NCBI RefSeq assembly: GCF_000759535.1
Contig: NZ_CP009455.1
Coordinates: 3,224,001 to 3,288,000 of the forward strand
Reading direction: 5' to 3'
DNA length: 64,000 bases
Source of the DNA: Pseudomonas cremoricolorata
Lineage (GTDB): Bacteria > Pseudomonadota > Gammaproteobacteria > Pseudomonadales > Pseudomonadaceae
In this document: positions 7,929 to 16,685 of the stretch, piece by piece
Layout of the letters: the number at the start of each line of letters is the position of its first letter
Position numbering within the stretch: position 1 is the first letter of the stretch
Program-made: the position numbers and the translations under genes
The notes under the pieces: model-generated
The model's input: the letters and a program-made list of their open reading frames with translations, nothing else
What the model was told of the DNA's origin: nothing
The model's database searches: none

Positions 7929-8414
7929 TCAGCCTAGCGCCGGCAGGGCGCCCAGCTTGCCGCGATGATAGACCATCGGCGCCACGGGCTCTGCCGGCAG
8001 CACCAGGTTTTTCACGGCGCCGACGATGATGGCGTGGTCGCCACCGTCGTACTCGCGCCACAGCTCGCACTCGATGATCGCGGTAGCATTGCTCAGCAGC
8101 GGGTTGCCCAGCTCGCTCAGGTGCCACTCGATGCCTTGCGCCTTGTCTTTGCCTTTGCCGGCGAAGGCATAAGCCTCGGCGGTTTGCCCGGCTGACAGCA
8201 GATGGATCGCAAAGCGCTTGCTGTCGCGCAGGATCGGGTAGGTGTCCGAGGCATAGTTGGGGCAGAACAATACCAGTGCCGGGTCGATCGACAGCGCGCT
8301 GAAGGCGCTGGCGGTGATGCCGACGAGGGCGCCATCGGCGTCCAGGGTAGTCACCACCGTGACACCTGACGGGAACGAGCCCATCACTTCTTTATAGATG
8401 CCAGGTTCGATCAT
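7929..8414 (-). CDS. flavin reductase (copy 1), NAD(P)H:FMN reductase family
   Basis: The 161-aa product is a short-chain flavin reductase (HpaC/RutF-like): GSFPSGVTVVTTLDADG, ITASAFSALSIDPALVLFCP and GDHAIIVGAVKNL. Such enzymes give reduced FMN to a partner monooxygenase. It aligns without gaps to the copy at 12776-13261 with about 70% identity by eye. It sits between the CMD and aldehyde dehydrogenase genes of the same operon, away from the LLM monooxygenase. It may serve a second oxygenase or supply the same one under different control. Confidence 0.88.
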   Translation of the reverse strand: MIEPGIYKEVMGSFPSGVTVVTTLDADGALVGITASAFSALSIDPALVLFCPNYASDTYPILRDSKRFAIHLLSAGQTAEAYAFAGKGKDKAQGIEWHLSELGNPLLSNATAIIECELWREYDGGDHAIIVGAVKNLVLPAEPVAPMVYHRGKLGALPALG

Positions 8415-8429
8415 CTTGGCGTTACCTCT

Positions 8430-9911
8430 TCAGCGCATCACGAATGGATCGGGCATCGGCGCGGTGGACAGGTTGATCCACACGGTCTTCAGCTCGGTAT
8501 AGGCAAGCACCGAATCGATGCCGCTCTCGCGGCCGTAGCCGCTGTTCTTGAAACCACCGATCGGCGCCATGGCCGAGACGGCGCGATAGGTATTGACCCA
8601 GATGATCCCTGAACGCACGTCGCGCGCCAAGCGGTGGGCGCGGCCCAGGTCGCGGGTCCAGATGCCGGCAGCGAGGCCGAACTGCGAGTCGTTGGCCATC
8701 GCCAGGGCCTCTTGCTCGGTCTTGAAGCGGATGACCGCAGCGACCGGACCGAACACCTCTTCCTGCATGATGGTCATCGAATTGCTGTCGCATTCGAACA
8801 GGGTCGGCTCGTAGAACCAGCCATCACCCTCGACCTCGGCGCGCTTGCCGCCCAAATGCAGCTTGGCGCCTTCGGCCTTGGCCGCAGCGACCAGGCCTTC
8901 GACCACCGCCAGTTGCTGCGCGGTGGCCATCGGGCCCATTTCGCTGGCGTCGTCGGCCGGGTTGCCGATGCGAATACGCTTGGCGCGCTCGATCAGGCGG
9001 CTGACGAACTCATCGAAGATGTCATCCTGCACCAGCAGCCGCGAACCGGCCACGCAGCTTTGCCCGGAGGCGGCATAGATACCGGCAACCGCACCGTTGA
9101 TGGCGCTGTCCAGGTCGGCGTCGGCGAAGATGATGTTGGGCGACTTGCCGCCCAGTTCCAGCGACAGCTTGGCGAAGTTCTCGGCGCTGCTGCGCACCAC
9201 GTGACGTGCAGTGGCGGCGCCGCCGGTGAAGGCGATCTTGCGTACCAGCGGGTGACGGGTGAGGGCGGCGCCAGCGCTTGGGCCGTAGCCGGTGACGACG
9301 TTCACCACACCGGCCGGGAAGCCGGCTTCCAGGGCCAGGCGGGCCAGTTCGAGAATGGTCGCCGAGGCATGCTCGGACGGCTTGAGCACGATGGTGTTGC
9401 CGGCGGCCAGGGCTGGGGCCAGCTTGATCGCGGTCAGGTACAGCGGGCTGTTCCACGGAATGATGCCAGCCACCACGCCGATCGGCTCGTGCACGGTGTA
9501 GGCGAACAGGTCGGGTTTATCCAGCGGCAGCGTGCCGCCTTCGAGCTTGTCGGCCAGGCCTGCGGTGTAATGGAAGAACTCGGGCAGGTAACCGACCTGG
9601 CCGCGGGTTTCGCGAATCAGCTTGCCGTTGTCTCGGCTTTCCAACTGCGCGAGGTGTTCTTTGTTTTCCGCGATCAACTCGCCAAGACGGCGCAGCAGCT
9701 TGCCGCGGGCGGTGGCGGTGAGGCCACGCCAGGCACTGCTTTCGAAGGCGCGCTGGGCCGCCTGCACGGCCAGTTCGACGTCCGCTTCATCGGCGTCGGG
9801 CAGCTGCGACCAGGCCTGGGCTGTGGCCGGATTGAGACTGTCGAAGGTCTTGCCATTCTGGGCGTCGACCCATTGGCCGTCGATGCACATCTGGAAACGT
9901 ACGAGGGTCAT
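8430..9911 (-). CDS. NAD(P)-dependent aldehyde dehydrogenase
   Basis: The 493-aa product has a complete ALDH catalytic set: Asn154 in PWNSPLY, Glu252 in LELGGKSPN and Cys286 in SGQSCVAGS. The NAD-binding Rossmann segment (FTGGAATARHVV) lies near residue 230. It oxidises an aldehyde intermediate to the acid. In flavin-dependent ring-opening pathways such as trigonelline degradation, an ALDH acts right after ring cleavage. The start overlaps the stop of the upstream alpha/beta hydrolase by 4 nt (ATGA), indicating translational coupling. Confidence 0.9.
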   Translation of the reverse strand: MTLVRFQMCIDGQWVDAQNGKTFDSLNPATAQAWSQLPDADEADVELAVQAAQRAFESSAWRGLTATARGKLLRRLGELIAENKEHLAQLESRDNGKLIRETRGQVGYLPEFFHYTAGLADKLEGGTLPLDKPDLFAYTVHEPIGVVAGIIPWNSPLYLTAIKLAPALAAGNTIVLKPSEHASATILELARLALEAGFPAGVVNVVTGYGPSAGAALTRHPLVRKIAFTGGAATARHVVRSSAENFAKLSLELGGKSPNIIFADADLDSAINGAVAGIYAASGQSCVAGSRLLVQDDIFDEFVSRLIERAKRIRIGNPADDASEMGPMATAQQLAVVEGLVAAAKAEGAKLHLGGKRAEVEGDGWFYEPTLFECDSNSMTIMQEEVFGPVAAVIRFKTEQEALAMANDSQFGLAAGIWTRDLGRAHRLARDVRSGIIWVNTYRAVSAMAPIGGFKNSGYGRESGIDSVLAYTELKTVWINLSTAPMPDPFVMR

Positions 9912-10741
9912 GCAACTATTCCCTTGGCAGATTCGGTGAGAGTACGGGCTTGCCGGAGGAAGTCCAGCAGCATCTTGTTGACTTCACGCGGCGCTTCCAC
10001 GGGCATCATGTGGCGTTGTTCGGCAAGCACTGCGCATTGCGCATTGGGGATGCGCGCGGCCAGTTGGCGGGCCATGGCCGGGGTCGAACCGGCGTCGAGC
10101 TCGCCAGTGGCGATCAGGGTCGGCACCTGGATGCGGCCGAGGTCATCGGCGCGGTACATGTCCTGGGTGGCGAACAGCGAATAGGTGGTGTGATAACCCT
10201 GCGGGTCGTTGTTGGCCAGCACCTGGCGGAGGGCCGCGACCTGCGCCGGGTTGGCGGCTTTGTATTCACGGCTGAACCAGCGCTCGAGGGCGGCATCGAC
10301 GTTGGCGTCGGGGCCCAGTTCGGCGGCCTGGGCGGCGCGGGCGATGACCCCGGCGCTCTGCTCGGGCGAGCGGTTGAACACGCTGTTGAGCACGACCAGC
10401 GCCGAGACGCGCTGCGCGTAGGCGAGGGCGAAGGCGCGGGCAACCAGGCCGCCCATGGAGAAGCCGATGACCGTGGCCTGCGGGATCTGCAGGTGGTCGA
10501 GCAATTCGGCGAGCTGGTCGGCGTAGCCTTGCAGGGGCGTGTCGGCGGCCGGCACGCGGCTCTGGCCATGGCCGAGCATGTCGTAGCAGATGACCCGATA
10601 ATCGGCCGCAAGACCGACCACCTGGCCACCCCACATTTCCTTGTTCAGACCCACGCCGTGGATCAGCACCACAGGTTGCCCCTGGCCTTGGCTGAAATAG
10701 CTGGTCCCGGCCGGAGTACGTTCAGCGACAGGCTGAATCAT
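9908..10741 (-). CDS. alpha/beta-fold hydrolase
   Basis: The 277-aa product has the oxyanion motif LIHGVGLNKEMWG and nucleophile elbow GFSMGG (Ser95). Asp216 (TGELDAG) and His244 (EQRHMMPVE) complete a textbook triad. It belongs to the RutD/MhpC/3-oxoadipate enol-lactonase-like group. In the Rut pathway the alpha/beta hydrolase speeds carbamate breakdown. In the Tgn and vitamin-B6 pathways it hydrolyses an amidomethylene-succinate. A similar C-N cleavage is a reasonable guess here. Confidence 0.88.
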   Translation of the reverse strand: MIQPVAERTPAGTSYFSQGQGQPVVLIHGVGLNKEMWGGQVVGLAADYRVICYDMLGHGQSRVPAADTPLQGYADQLAELLDHLQIPQATVIGFSMGGLVARAFALAYAQRVSALVVLNSVFNRSPEQSAGVIARAAQAAELGPDANVDAALERWFSREYKAANPAQVAALRQVLANNDPQGYHTTYSLFATQDMYRADDLGRIQVPTLIATGELDAGSTPAMARQLAARIPNAQCAVLAEQRHMMPVEAPREVNKMLLDFLRQARTLTESAKGIVA

Positions 10742-10798
10742 GGATGACGCTCCTTGCGGGATGGAGCGCGCGCGGCGCTCCTTCCCATCTGGTTGTTG

Positions 10799-11395
10799 TT
10801 ATTGAGCGTTGGCTTTTTCAGCAGCCAGTTCTTCCAGATCGATGTAGCGGTTGCCGATACGCGGGTGCAGACGGCCACCGTCGGCAGCGCCCAGGACCAC
10901 GACGATCTCGTCGGCGCGCGGCGCGTCTTCGATCTGCATTTCCAGGGTGATGTAGTGCGAGCGCTGGCCTTCGTCGTCTTTCTGCATCATCGGGATCTGG
11001 ATCGAGGTGCCTGGGCCACCACGCTTGTTGGTGAAGCTCAGGTAGCTCTTGGCCTGTACCGCTTCGCGGTAGTGGTTGCCGAAGCGCAGGGTGTGGATCA
11101 CTGCCGAGGCGTGCTCGATCTCGCCATCGGCGCCGACCACAGCGGCTTTACCGTAGGCTTCGATCTTGTCGGCGCCGCCGATGGCAGCCACCAGACGCTC
11201 GACCATCAGCTCGCCAAGCTCGGAGCAGTTGGCGCGGATTTCCGGCTTCAGATCGTCAACGAACCCGCGGCCCGCCCATGGGTTCTTGATCACCACGGCC
11301 AGGCCGACCATGGTCACGGGCTTGTCAGTGGCTTTGAAACCTTCGATGCGGGTCTCTTCGGAGTAGGTGACGATCTTGCGGATTTCGAAACTCAT
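10799..11395 (-). CDS. AA_synth (DUF1185) family protein
   Basis: The 198-aa product reads MSFEIRKIVTYSEETRIEGF, with later motifs KNPWAGRGFVDDL, YGKAAVVGADGEIEHASAVI and GGPGTSIQIP. These are typical of the AA_synth family. The family is described as having a chorismate-mutase-like fold and no proven reaction. RutC/Rid enamine deaminases share that general fold, so it could act on an unstable enamine or imine after ring cleavage. It is the first gene of the minus-strand operon and has an operator-like site 33 nt upstream. The product seems complete. Confidence 0.8.
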   Translation of the reverse strand: MSFEIRKIVTYSEETRIEGFKATDKPVTMVGLAVVIKNPWAGRGFVDDLKPEIRANCSELGELMVERLVAAIGGADKIEAYGKAAVVGADGEIEHASAVIHTLRFGNHYREAVQAKSYLSFTNKRGGPGTSIQIPMMQKDDEGQRSHYITLEMQIEDAPRADEIVVVLGAADGGRLHPRIGNRYIDLEELAAEKANAQ

Positions 11396-11427
11396 GAGCG
11401 GCTCCTTGGGAGGTTACTGGGTCTTGT

Positions 11428-11450
11428 TGTCTGATGGTATACCATAATAT
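11428..11450 (-). promoter_or_regulatory. operator/promoter 1 of the catabolic locus
   Basis: The perfect 12-bp palindrome ATGGTATACCAT (11434-11445) fits GntR/FCD operators. On the minus strand TTGCAG, 16 nt and TACCAT form a possible -35/-10, so the operator covers the -10 of the AA_synth operon. The site is 21/22 identical to the one at 13311-13332 and shares ATACCATAATAT with the one at 13495. Confidence 0.65.
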
Positions 11451-11558
11451 TTGTTCTGCAAGCGCTGCCTGCAAAAATCCCCACGGCGGGAGACGAAGGG
11501 TCCGCTGCTCCACTGATTTGCGGGCCAGCTGTACTGGCTGTGCACCCCTTCGATATAA

Positions 11559-11602
11559 AAAAAGCCCGCTTGCAAGGCCCATGCGGGCCACCGCAAGCGG
11601 GC
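11559..11602 (-). terminator. rho-independent terminator after the LLM gene
   Basis: On the minus strand GCCCGCTTGC and GCAAGCGGGC form a 10-bp stem around a GC-rich internal hairpin, followed by seven T residues. It ends the flavin reductase 2/LLM operon upstream of operator 1. Confidence 0.8.
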
Positions 11603-11632
11603 CGATCCCGCAATCATTCAGGCAATGGGAAT

Positions 11633-12676
11633 TCAGGCGAACGCAGGCACCACTTCCTTGATGAACAGCTCAAGGGATTTTTTCTTCTCGGCGTGGGGCA
11701 AACTGTTGTCGCACCAGAAGCTGAACTCGTCGACGCCCAGTTCCTGGTAGTACTTGATCCGCGCGATCACCTCTTCGGGGGTGCCGATCATGGTGTTCTT
11801 GCGGATGTTGTCCAGGTCGAACGCCGGCACTTCGGCGAATTTCGATTCCGGGCTTGGCTCGAGGAAGCCGTTGACTGGGGTGGTCTTGTTGCCGAACCAG
11901 GCATCGAAGGTGCGGTAGAAGCGCGAGATCGCCTGGGCGCCGATCTTCCAGCCATCGGGCTCATCGGCGCTGTGCACGTGGGTGTGACGCAGCACCATCA
12001 ATTGCGGGCGCGGCACTTCGGGGTTGTTGTCCAGAGCGGCCTGGAACTTGTTCTTCAGGTCGAGCACTTCTTCATCGCCCTTCATCAGCGGCGTGACCAT
12101 CACGTTGCAGCCGTTCTTCACTGCGAAATTGTGCGAGTCAGGGTCGCGGGCGGCGATCCACATCGGTGGCATGCCGGCTTGCACGGGCTTGGGTACGCTG
12201 GTGGAGGTGGGGAATTTGTACACCTCGCCTTCGAAGGCGTAGTCGCCTTCCCACAGTTTACGTACCACGGGCACCATTTCCCGCAGGGCCTTGCCACCGT
12301 CGGTGGCCGGCATGCCGTTAGCCATGCGGTCGAACTCGAACTGGTAGGCGCCACGGGCCAGACCCACTTCCATGCGGCCATTGCTGATCACGTCGAGCAG
12401 GGCGCATTCACCGGCAACCCGGATCGGGTTCCAGAAAGGCGCAATGATGGTGCCGGCACCCAGGTGGATGGTCTCGGTGCGGGCGGCCAGATAGGCCAGC
12501 AGCGGCATCGGGCTGGGCGAAATGGTGTATTCCATGGCGTGGTGCTCGCCGATCCACACCGTGCTGAACCCGCCTGCTTCGGCCATCAGGGTCAGTTCGG
12601 TGAGGTCTTCGAACAACTGGCGGTGGCTGACCTGGTCATCCCAACGTTCCATGTGCACGAACAGCGAAAATTTCAT
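11633..12676 (-). CDS. LLM-class (luciferase-like) flavin-dependent monooxygenase
   Basis: The 347-aa product starts MKFSLFVHMERWDDQVSHRQ. It has the luciferase-like TIM-barrel signatures GFSTVWIGEHHAMEYTISPS, HLGAGTIIAPFWNPIRVAGE and DVISNGRMEVGLARGAYQFE. Members use reduced FMN and oxygen to hydroxylate or cleave substrates; RutA and TgnB-type enzymes open N-heterocycles. A flavin reductase gene lies directly upstream in the same operon and should supply FMNH2. This is probably the ring-attacking step of the locus. The substrate cannot be read from the sequence. Confidence 0.9.
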   Translation of the reverse strand: MKFSLFVHMERWDDQVSHRQLFEDLTELTLMAEAGGFSTVWIGEHHAMEYTISPSPMPLLAYLAARTETIHLGAGTIIAPFWNPIRVAGECALLDVISNGRMEVGLARGAYQFEFDRMANGMPATDGGKALREMVPVVRKLWEGDYAFEGEVYKFPTSTSVPKPVQAGMPPMWIAARDPDSHNFAVKNGCNVMVTPLMKGDEEVLDLKNKFQAALDNNPEVPRPQLMVLRHTHVHSADEPDGWKIGAQAISRFYRTFDAWFGNKTTPVNGFLEPSPESKFAEVPAFDLDNIRKNTMIGTPEEVIARIKYYQELGVDEFSFWCDNSLPHAEKKKSLELFIKEVVPAFA

Positions 12677-12775
12677 GGGGCATTTCCTCGACGCGTGAAA
12701 GGTGTCGGCTGGCTGGGCCAGCGGCAGATCGAAGGACGGACGCCGTCGGCAACCGTCGTACTAATTAAGGGAAAT

Positions 12776-13261
12776 TCAGGCCAGGGCGGGCAGGCTGGCC
12801 ATCTTGCCGTGGCAGTACACCAGCGGTTGCGGGGCTTGCGCGGGAACGATCAGGTTCTGCACCTTGCCGACCATGATGGCGTGGTCGCCACCTTCGTATT
12901 CGCGCCACAGCTCGCACTCGATGACCGCCGTGGCGCCTGCCAGAATCGGATTGCCCAGCTCGCTCAGGCTCCATTGGATACCGGCTGCCTTGTCCTTGCC
13001 TTTGCGGGCGAAGGCGTAGGCCTCGGCCTGCTGTTCACCCGACAAGAGGTGAATGGCGAAGCGCTTTTTCTGAATCAGCACAGGATAGGATTCGGAGCTG
13101 TAATTGGGGCAGAACAGCACCAGCGGCGGGTCCATCGACAGGGAGGAGAAAGCACTGGCGGTCAGGCCGACGATTGCGCCGTCGTCATCCAGAGTAGTGA
13201 TGACCGTGACGCCGGAGGGGAACGAGCCCAGGACGTGCTTATAGACAGTTGCGTCGATCAT
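12776..13261 (-). CDS. flavin reductase (copy 2), partner of the LLM monooxygenase
   Basis: The start at 13261 (MIDATVYKHVLGSFPSGVTV) gives 161 aa, exactly the length of the paralogue at 7929-8414. The frame continues upstream to 13372, but that segment contains the operator and promoter, so the shorter form is chosen. Motifs: LTASAFSSLSMDPPLVLFCP, RFAIHLLSGEQ and GGDHAIMVGKV. It should reduce FMN with NAD(P)H for the LLM enzyme 99 nt downstream. Confidence 0.88.
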   Translation of the reverse strand: MIDATVYKHVLGSFPSGVTVITTLDDDGAIVGLTASAFSSLSMDPPLVLFCPNYSSESYPVLIQKKRFAIHLLSGEQQAEAYAFARKGKDKAAGIQWSLSELGNPILAGATAVIECELWREYEGGDHAIMVGKVQNLIVPAQAPQPLVYCHGKMASLPALA

Positions 13262-13310
13262 GACGGGGTCCTCGCAGGGGAGAGCGGTAGGCCGCTTTTT
13301 ATCGTTGATG

Positions 13311-13332
13311 TGTCTGATGGTATACCGTAATA
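13311..13332 (-). promoter_or_regulatory. operator/promoter 2 of the catabolic locus
   Basis: TGTCTGATGGTATACC and the following GTAATA match operator 1 at 21 of 22 positions. On the minus strand TTGCAA, 16 nt and TACCAT reproduce the -35/-10 layout of site 1, about 50 nt upstream of the flavin reductase 2 start. The rest of the 315-nt gap 13262-13577 holds the promoters and no further gene. Confidence 0.65.
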
Positions 13333-13478
13333 CCCAATTTGCAAGTGGAAATTTCTTTGCCACATTCGACATGATGAGCGGTAAAAACCCAATGAATACG
13401 GGGTGCTGAAGCGTTTCTTCACCTGATACAGCTCACTCGACAAGCGGATCAGAGACGCATTTCAGATGCGGATCAGTG

Positions 13479-13509
13479 TTGTCAAAAGCTTGGAATACCA
13501 TAATATGGT
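13479..13509 (+). promoter_or_regulatory. promoter/operator 3, upstream of the NCS1 permease
   Basis: TTGTCA (13479-13484), 16 nt and TAATAT (13501-13506) form a good sigma70 promoter. The -10 lies inside the motif ATACCATAATAT (13495-13506) shared with site 1, and ACCATA-A-TATGGT (13497-13509) is a perfect palindrome. A repressor bound here would block the permease promoter. Confidence 0.6.
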
Positions 13510-13577
13510 CTTCAGCAGAGAGGCCGCCCCGATGCGGTTTCCTACAACGATAAAAATGATCTCCGAGCTCAAATCCT

Positions 13578-14990
13578 ATGTCCCAGCCGTCTTCGCAAAA
13601 GCAGTTTGTCGAGAATCACACGGTCGATTACGTTCCACCTGCCGAGCGCCATGGGAAGGCGCGTGACCTGTTCACTCTCTGGTTCAGTACCAACATCGCA
13701 CCACTGCCCATCGTCACCGGGGCGATGGTGGTTCAGGTGTTCCACCTCAATCTGCTTTGGGGCCTGATCGCTATCGCCCTGGGTCATCTGCTGGGCGGTG
13801 CAGTGCTCGCGCTTGCCTCGGCCCAGGGGCCGCAACTGGGCATTCCGCAGATGGTGCAGAGCCGCGGCCAGTTCGGTCGCTACGGTGCCTTGCTGATCGT
13901 GTTCTTCACCGCGCTCATCTATGTCGGCTTCTTCATTTCCAACATCGTGCTGGCGGGCAAGTCGATTCATGGCATCGCCCCCAGCGTGCCGATGCCGACC
14001 GCGATCGTGGTGGGCGCCCTCAGTGCCACGGCCATCGGCGTGATCGGCTACCGCTTCATCCATAGCCTCAACCGGATCGGTACGTGGGTGATGGGTTCGG
14101 CGCTGCTGGCAGGCTTCATCATGATGTTCACCCAGGAGCTGCCGGCCGACTTCTTCAGCCGTGGCGCCTTCAACCTGTCGGGCTTCATCGCCACGGTGTC
14201 GCTGGGCACCATCTGGCAGATCAGCTTCTCGCCCTACACCTCGGACTACTCGCGCTACCTGCCGCGTGAAATCGGCATCGCCAAACCGTTCTGGGCTACC
14301 TACTTCGGCGCTACGCTGGGCACCATTCTGTGCTTCAGCTTCGGTGCCATCGCAGTGCTGAGCGTTCCGGAAGGGGTCGAGGCCATGGATGCAGTGAAGC
14401 AGGCCACCGGCTGGCTGGGCCCGATCCTGATGGTGCTGTTCCTGCTCAACATCATCAGCCACAACGCCCTCAACCTGTATGGCGCCGTGCTGTCGATCGT
14501 TACTGCGATCCAGACCTTCTTCGCCAGCTGGACCCCCAGCGTCAAAGTGCGTGTCGTGCTCGCAGCGGTGATTCTGCTGGCCTGCGGTGCGGTCGCGCTG
14601 AATGCCTCGGCCAACTTCATCAGCCAGTTCATCGGCCTGATCCTGGCGCTGCTGGTGGTGTTGGTGCCTTGGGCTGCGATCAACCTGATCGACTTCTACC
14701 TGATCAAGAAGGGCGAGTACGACATCGCGTCGATCTTCAGCGCCGACGGCGGTATCTACGGCCGCTTCAACCATCACGCGATCATCGCTTACGCCTGCGG
14801 CATTCTGGTGCAGCTGCCGTTCGCCAACACCGCGTTGTACGTCGGTCCTTATTCGAACTTGATCGAAGGCGCAGACCTGTCCTGGCTATTCGGTCTGCTG
14901 GTGACCGCGCCGCTGTACTACTGTCTGGCTACCCGCGCCAAGGCAACCCAGGCGGCCAAGGCGCCCAAACCGGTAACCGTCGGCCACTGA
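13578..14990 (+). CDS. NCS1-family permease (purine-cytosine permease type)
   Basis: The 470-aa product has about twelve membrane helices. Helix-1 residues fit NCS1 transporters (FTLWFSTNIAPLPIVTGAMV), as does the QISFSPYTSDYSRYLP segment near residue 215, a region that binds substrate in NCS1 transporters. Known substrates of the family are cytosine, allantoin, hydantoins, thiamine and pyridoxine, all N-heterocycles or relatives. It is divergent from the flavin reductase 2/LLM operon and shares its operator motif, so it is probably the uptake system for the substrate of the locus. Confidence 0.85.
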   Translation: MSQPSSQKQFVENHTVDYVPPAERHGKARDLFTLWFSTNIAPLPIVTGAMVVQVFHLNLLWGLIAIALGHLLGGAVLALASAQGPQLGIPQMVQSRGQFGRYGALLIVFFTALIYVGFFISNIVLAGKSIHGIAPSVPMPTAIVVGALSATAIGVIGYRFIHSLNRIGTWVMGSALLAGFIMMFTQELPADFFSRGAFNLSGFIATVSLGTIWQISFSPYTSDYSRYLPREIGIAKPFWATYFGATLGTILCFSFGAIAVLSVPEGVEAMDAVKQATGWLGPILMVLFLLNIISHNALNLYGAVLSIVTAIQTFFASWTPSVKVRVVLAAVILLACGAVALNASANFISQFIGLILALLVVLVPWAAINLIDFYLIKKGEYDIASIFSADGGIYGRFNHHAIIAYACGILVQLPFANTALYVGPYSNLIEGADLSWLFGLLVTAPLYYCLATRAKATQAAKAPKPVTVGH

Positions 14991-15012
14991 TCGGCGCATC
15001 GGTGAACAAGGG

Positions 15013-15037
15013 AAGGGCCGCATTGCGCGGCCCTTTT
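15013..15037. terminator. bidirectional terminator
   Basis: AAGGGCCGC, a 5-nt loop and GCGGCCCTTTT lie between the convergent permease and chemoreceptor genes. A/T-runs flank both sides. Confidence 0.8.
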
Positions 15038-15059
15038 CATTGCAGGTGCGTGGCGAAGG

Positions 15060-16685
15060 TCAGACCTTGAACTTGGCGACCAGGCCATTGAGGTCTACTG
15101 CCAGACGCGAGAGGTCCTGGGCGGCGGCGCTGGTCTGGTTGGCGCCGGCAGAGGTCTGCATCGCCAGGTCACGGATGTTCACCAGGTTACGGTCGACTTC
15201 GCGTGCCACCTGCGCCTGCTCCTCCGAGGCGCTGGCAATGACCAGGTTGCGCTGGTTGATCGAGGTGATGGCCTCGGCGATCACCTCCAGCGCCTGCCCC
15301 GCGCCTTGCGCGACCTCCAGGGTGCCGTTGGCGCGCCCCTGGCTGCTGTGCATGGCACTGACCGCGCGCCCGGTGCCAGTCTGGATGCCAGCGATCATCG
15401 CTTCTATTTCCTCGGTCGATTCCTGGGTGCGGTGGGCCAACGCGCGCACTTCGTCAGCCACCACTGCAAACCCGCGTCCGGCTTCACCGGCGCGGGCGGC
15501 CTCGATGGCGGCATTCAACGCCAGCAGGTTGGTCTGCCCGGCAATCGCGCCGATGACGTCGAGCACCCGACTGATTTCGTTGGCGTGGCCGGCCAGTTGC
15601 TCGATCTCTCGAGCGGTGCCGGCCACATCACTGACCAGATGCTCGATCGAGGCCAGCGCCTGATTGACCTGGTCGCGGCCGTCGCGGGTGTTCTGGTCGG
15701 CGCCTTTGGAGGCATCGGCCGTGCTGACGGCATTGCTGGCGACTTCCTCGACCGCTGCCGTCATCTGATTGACCGCGGTGGCGGCCTGGTCGATTTCCGC
15801 GCTTTGTTGATGCAGGCCGCGGCTGGTGTCTTCGGTAACGGTGTGCAGCTCTTCCGAGGCCGAGGCCAACTGATCAGAAGAGGCGGCGATCTGCCGCAAG
15901 GTCTCGCGCAAGCTGTGTTGCATGCCGCTCAAGGCGCGCAACAGCAAAGCCGGTTCGTCGCGACCGTGCACGTGAATGTCCTGGGTCAGGTCGCCGGTGG
16001 CCACACGCTCGGCGACCGCAACTGCATCGGCCAGGGGCACAACGATGCTGCGGGTGAGGAGGGTGGCGATAGCGGCCAGGGCCAGCATGATCAGCACCAG
16101 CGCCGCGATGATTGCAGTGAAGGCTTCATCGGCCACGTCACTCGAATATTGCGAGGCATCCTGGGCGCCTTTGCCGTTGAAGGCGATCAGTGCCTGCAAG
16201 GCGCTCATCATGGCATCGGCGTCCGCTGCCAGTGGGCCGGTAATCAGCGCCTTGGCCTGTGTATCCTGAGTGCTGGCGATCAACTGCTGCACTTGCGTCT
16301 GCAGCGTGCTATAGCGCTGCCAGGCATCTTCAAAGGTCGTGAACAGGGCTTTTTCGTCGGCTTCGTCAAGGGTCTGGGCGTAACGCTGAATCTGCCCAAC
16401 CAGCTCGGTGTTGACCCGCTCGGTCTCGGCCAGGTTGCGGCTGCGTTCACTGGCATCGTCATCGAGCATGGCGCGCAAGGTGAGGGCGCGGACGCGTCCG
16501 ATGTCGGTACCCACACCGCTCAGCGCCAGCACTGCGGGGGTCCAGGTCAGGCGAATTTCGTCGGTGGCTTTGTCCATCTGCTGAGTTTCATAGAGCGCGA
16601 CAAGCCCCATCATCAGCACCAGTGCCCCAAGTAGGGCGAATACGCTCGCGGCCCGTCTACCGATCTTCATGTTGCGAAACTGCAT
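15060..16685 (-). CDS. methyl-accepting chemotaxis protein with four-helix-bundle sensor
   Basis: The start at 16685 ([16 protein letters not shown]) has AGGAG upstream and puts the first membrane helix at residues 12-32; upstream in-frame codons look non-coding. A periplasmic four-helix-bundle-like sensor spans about 33-187, the second helix about 188-212, and HAMP follows. The signalling domain has the conserved hairpin tip [20 protein letters not shown]. Length is 541 aa. It relays ligand binding to CheA/CheW. The ligand is unknown; its position next to the catabolic locus makes a related compound possible but unproven. Confidence 0.88.
   Translation of the reverse strand: MQFRNMKIGRRAASVFALLGALVLMMGLVALYETQQMDKATDEIRLTWTPAVLALSGVGTDIGRVRALTLRAMLDDDASERSRNLAETERVNTELVGQIQRYAQTLDEADEKALFTTFEDAWQRYSTLQTQVQQLIASTQDTQAKALITGPLAADADAMMSALQALIAFNGKGAQDASQYSSDVADEAFTAIIAALVLIMLALAAIATLLTRSIVVPLADAVAVAERVATGDLTQDIHVHGRDEPALLLRALSGMQHSLRETLRQIAASSDQLASASEELHTVTEDTSRGLHQQSAEIDQAATAVNQMTAAVEEVASNAVSTADASKGADQNTRDGRDQVNQALASIEHLVSDVAGTAREIEQLAGHANEISRVLDVIGAIAGQTNLLALNAAIEAARAGEAGRGFAVVADEVRALAHRTQESTEEIEAMIAGIQTGTGRAVSAMHSSQGRANGTLEVAQGAGQALEVIAEAITSINQRNLVIASASEEQAQVAREVDRNLVNIRDLAMQTSAGANQTSAAAQDLSRLAVDLNGLVAKFKV

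Noticed and set aside
8634..10184. 516-aa open frame opposite the aldehyde dehydrogenase
   Set aside because: Antisense of a canonical enzyme; no domain and no ribosome-binding site.
11540..13330. 596-aa open frame opposite LLM and flavin reductase genes
   Set aside because: It spans two real genes and their regulatory gap on the other strand, so it cannot be a protein of its own.
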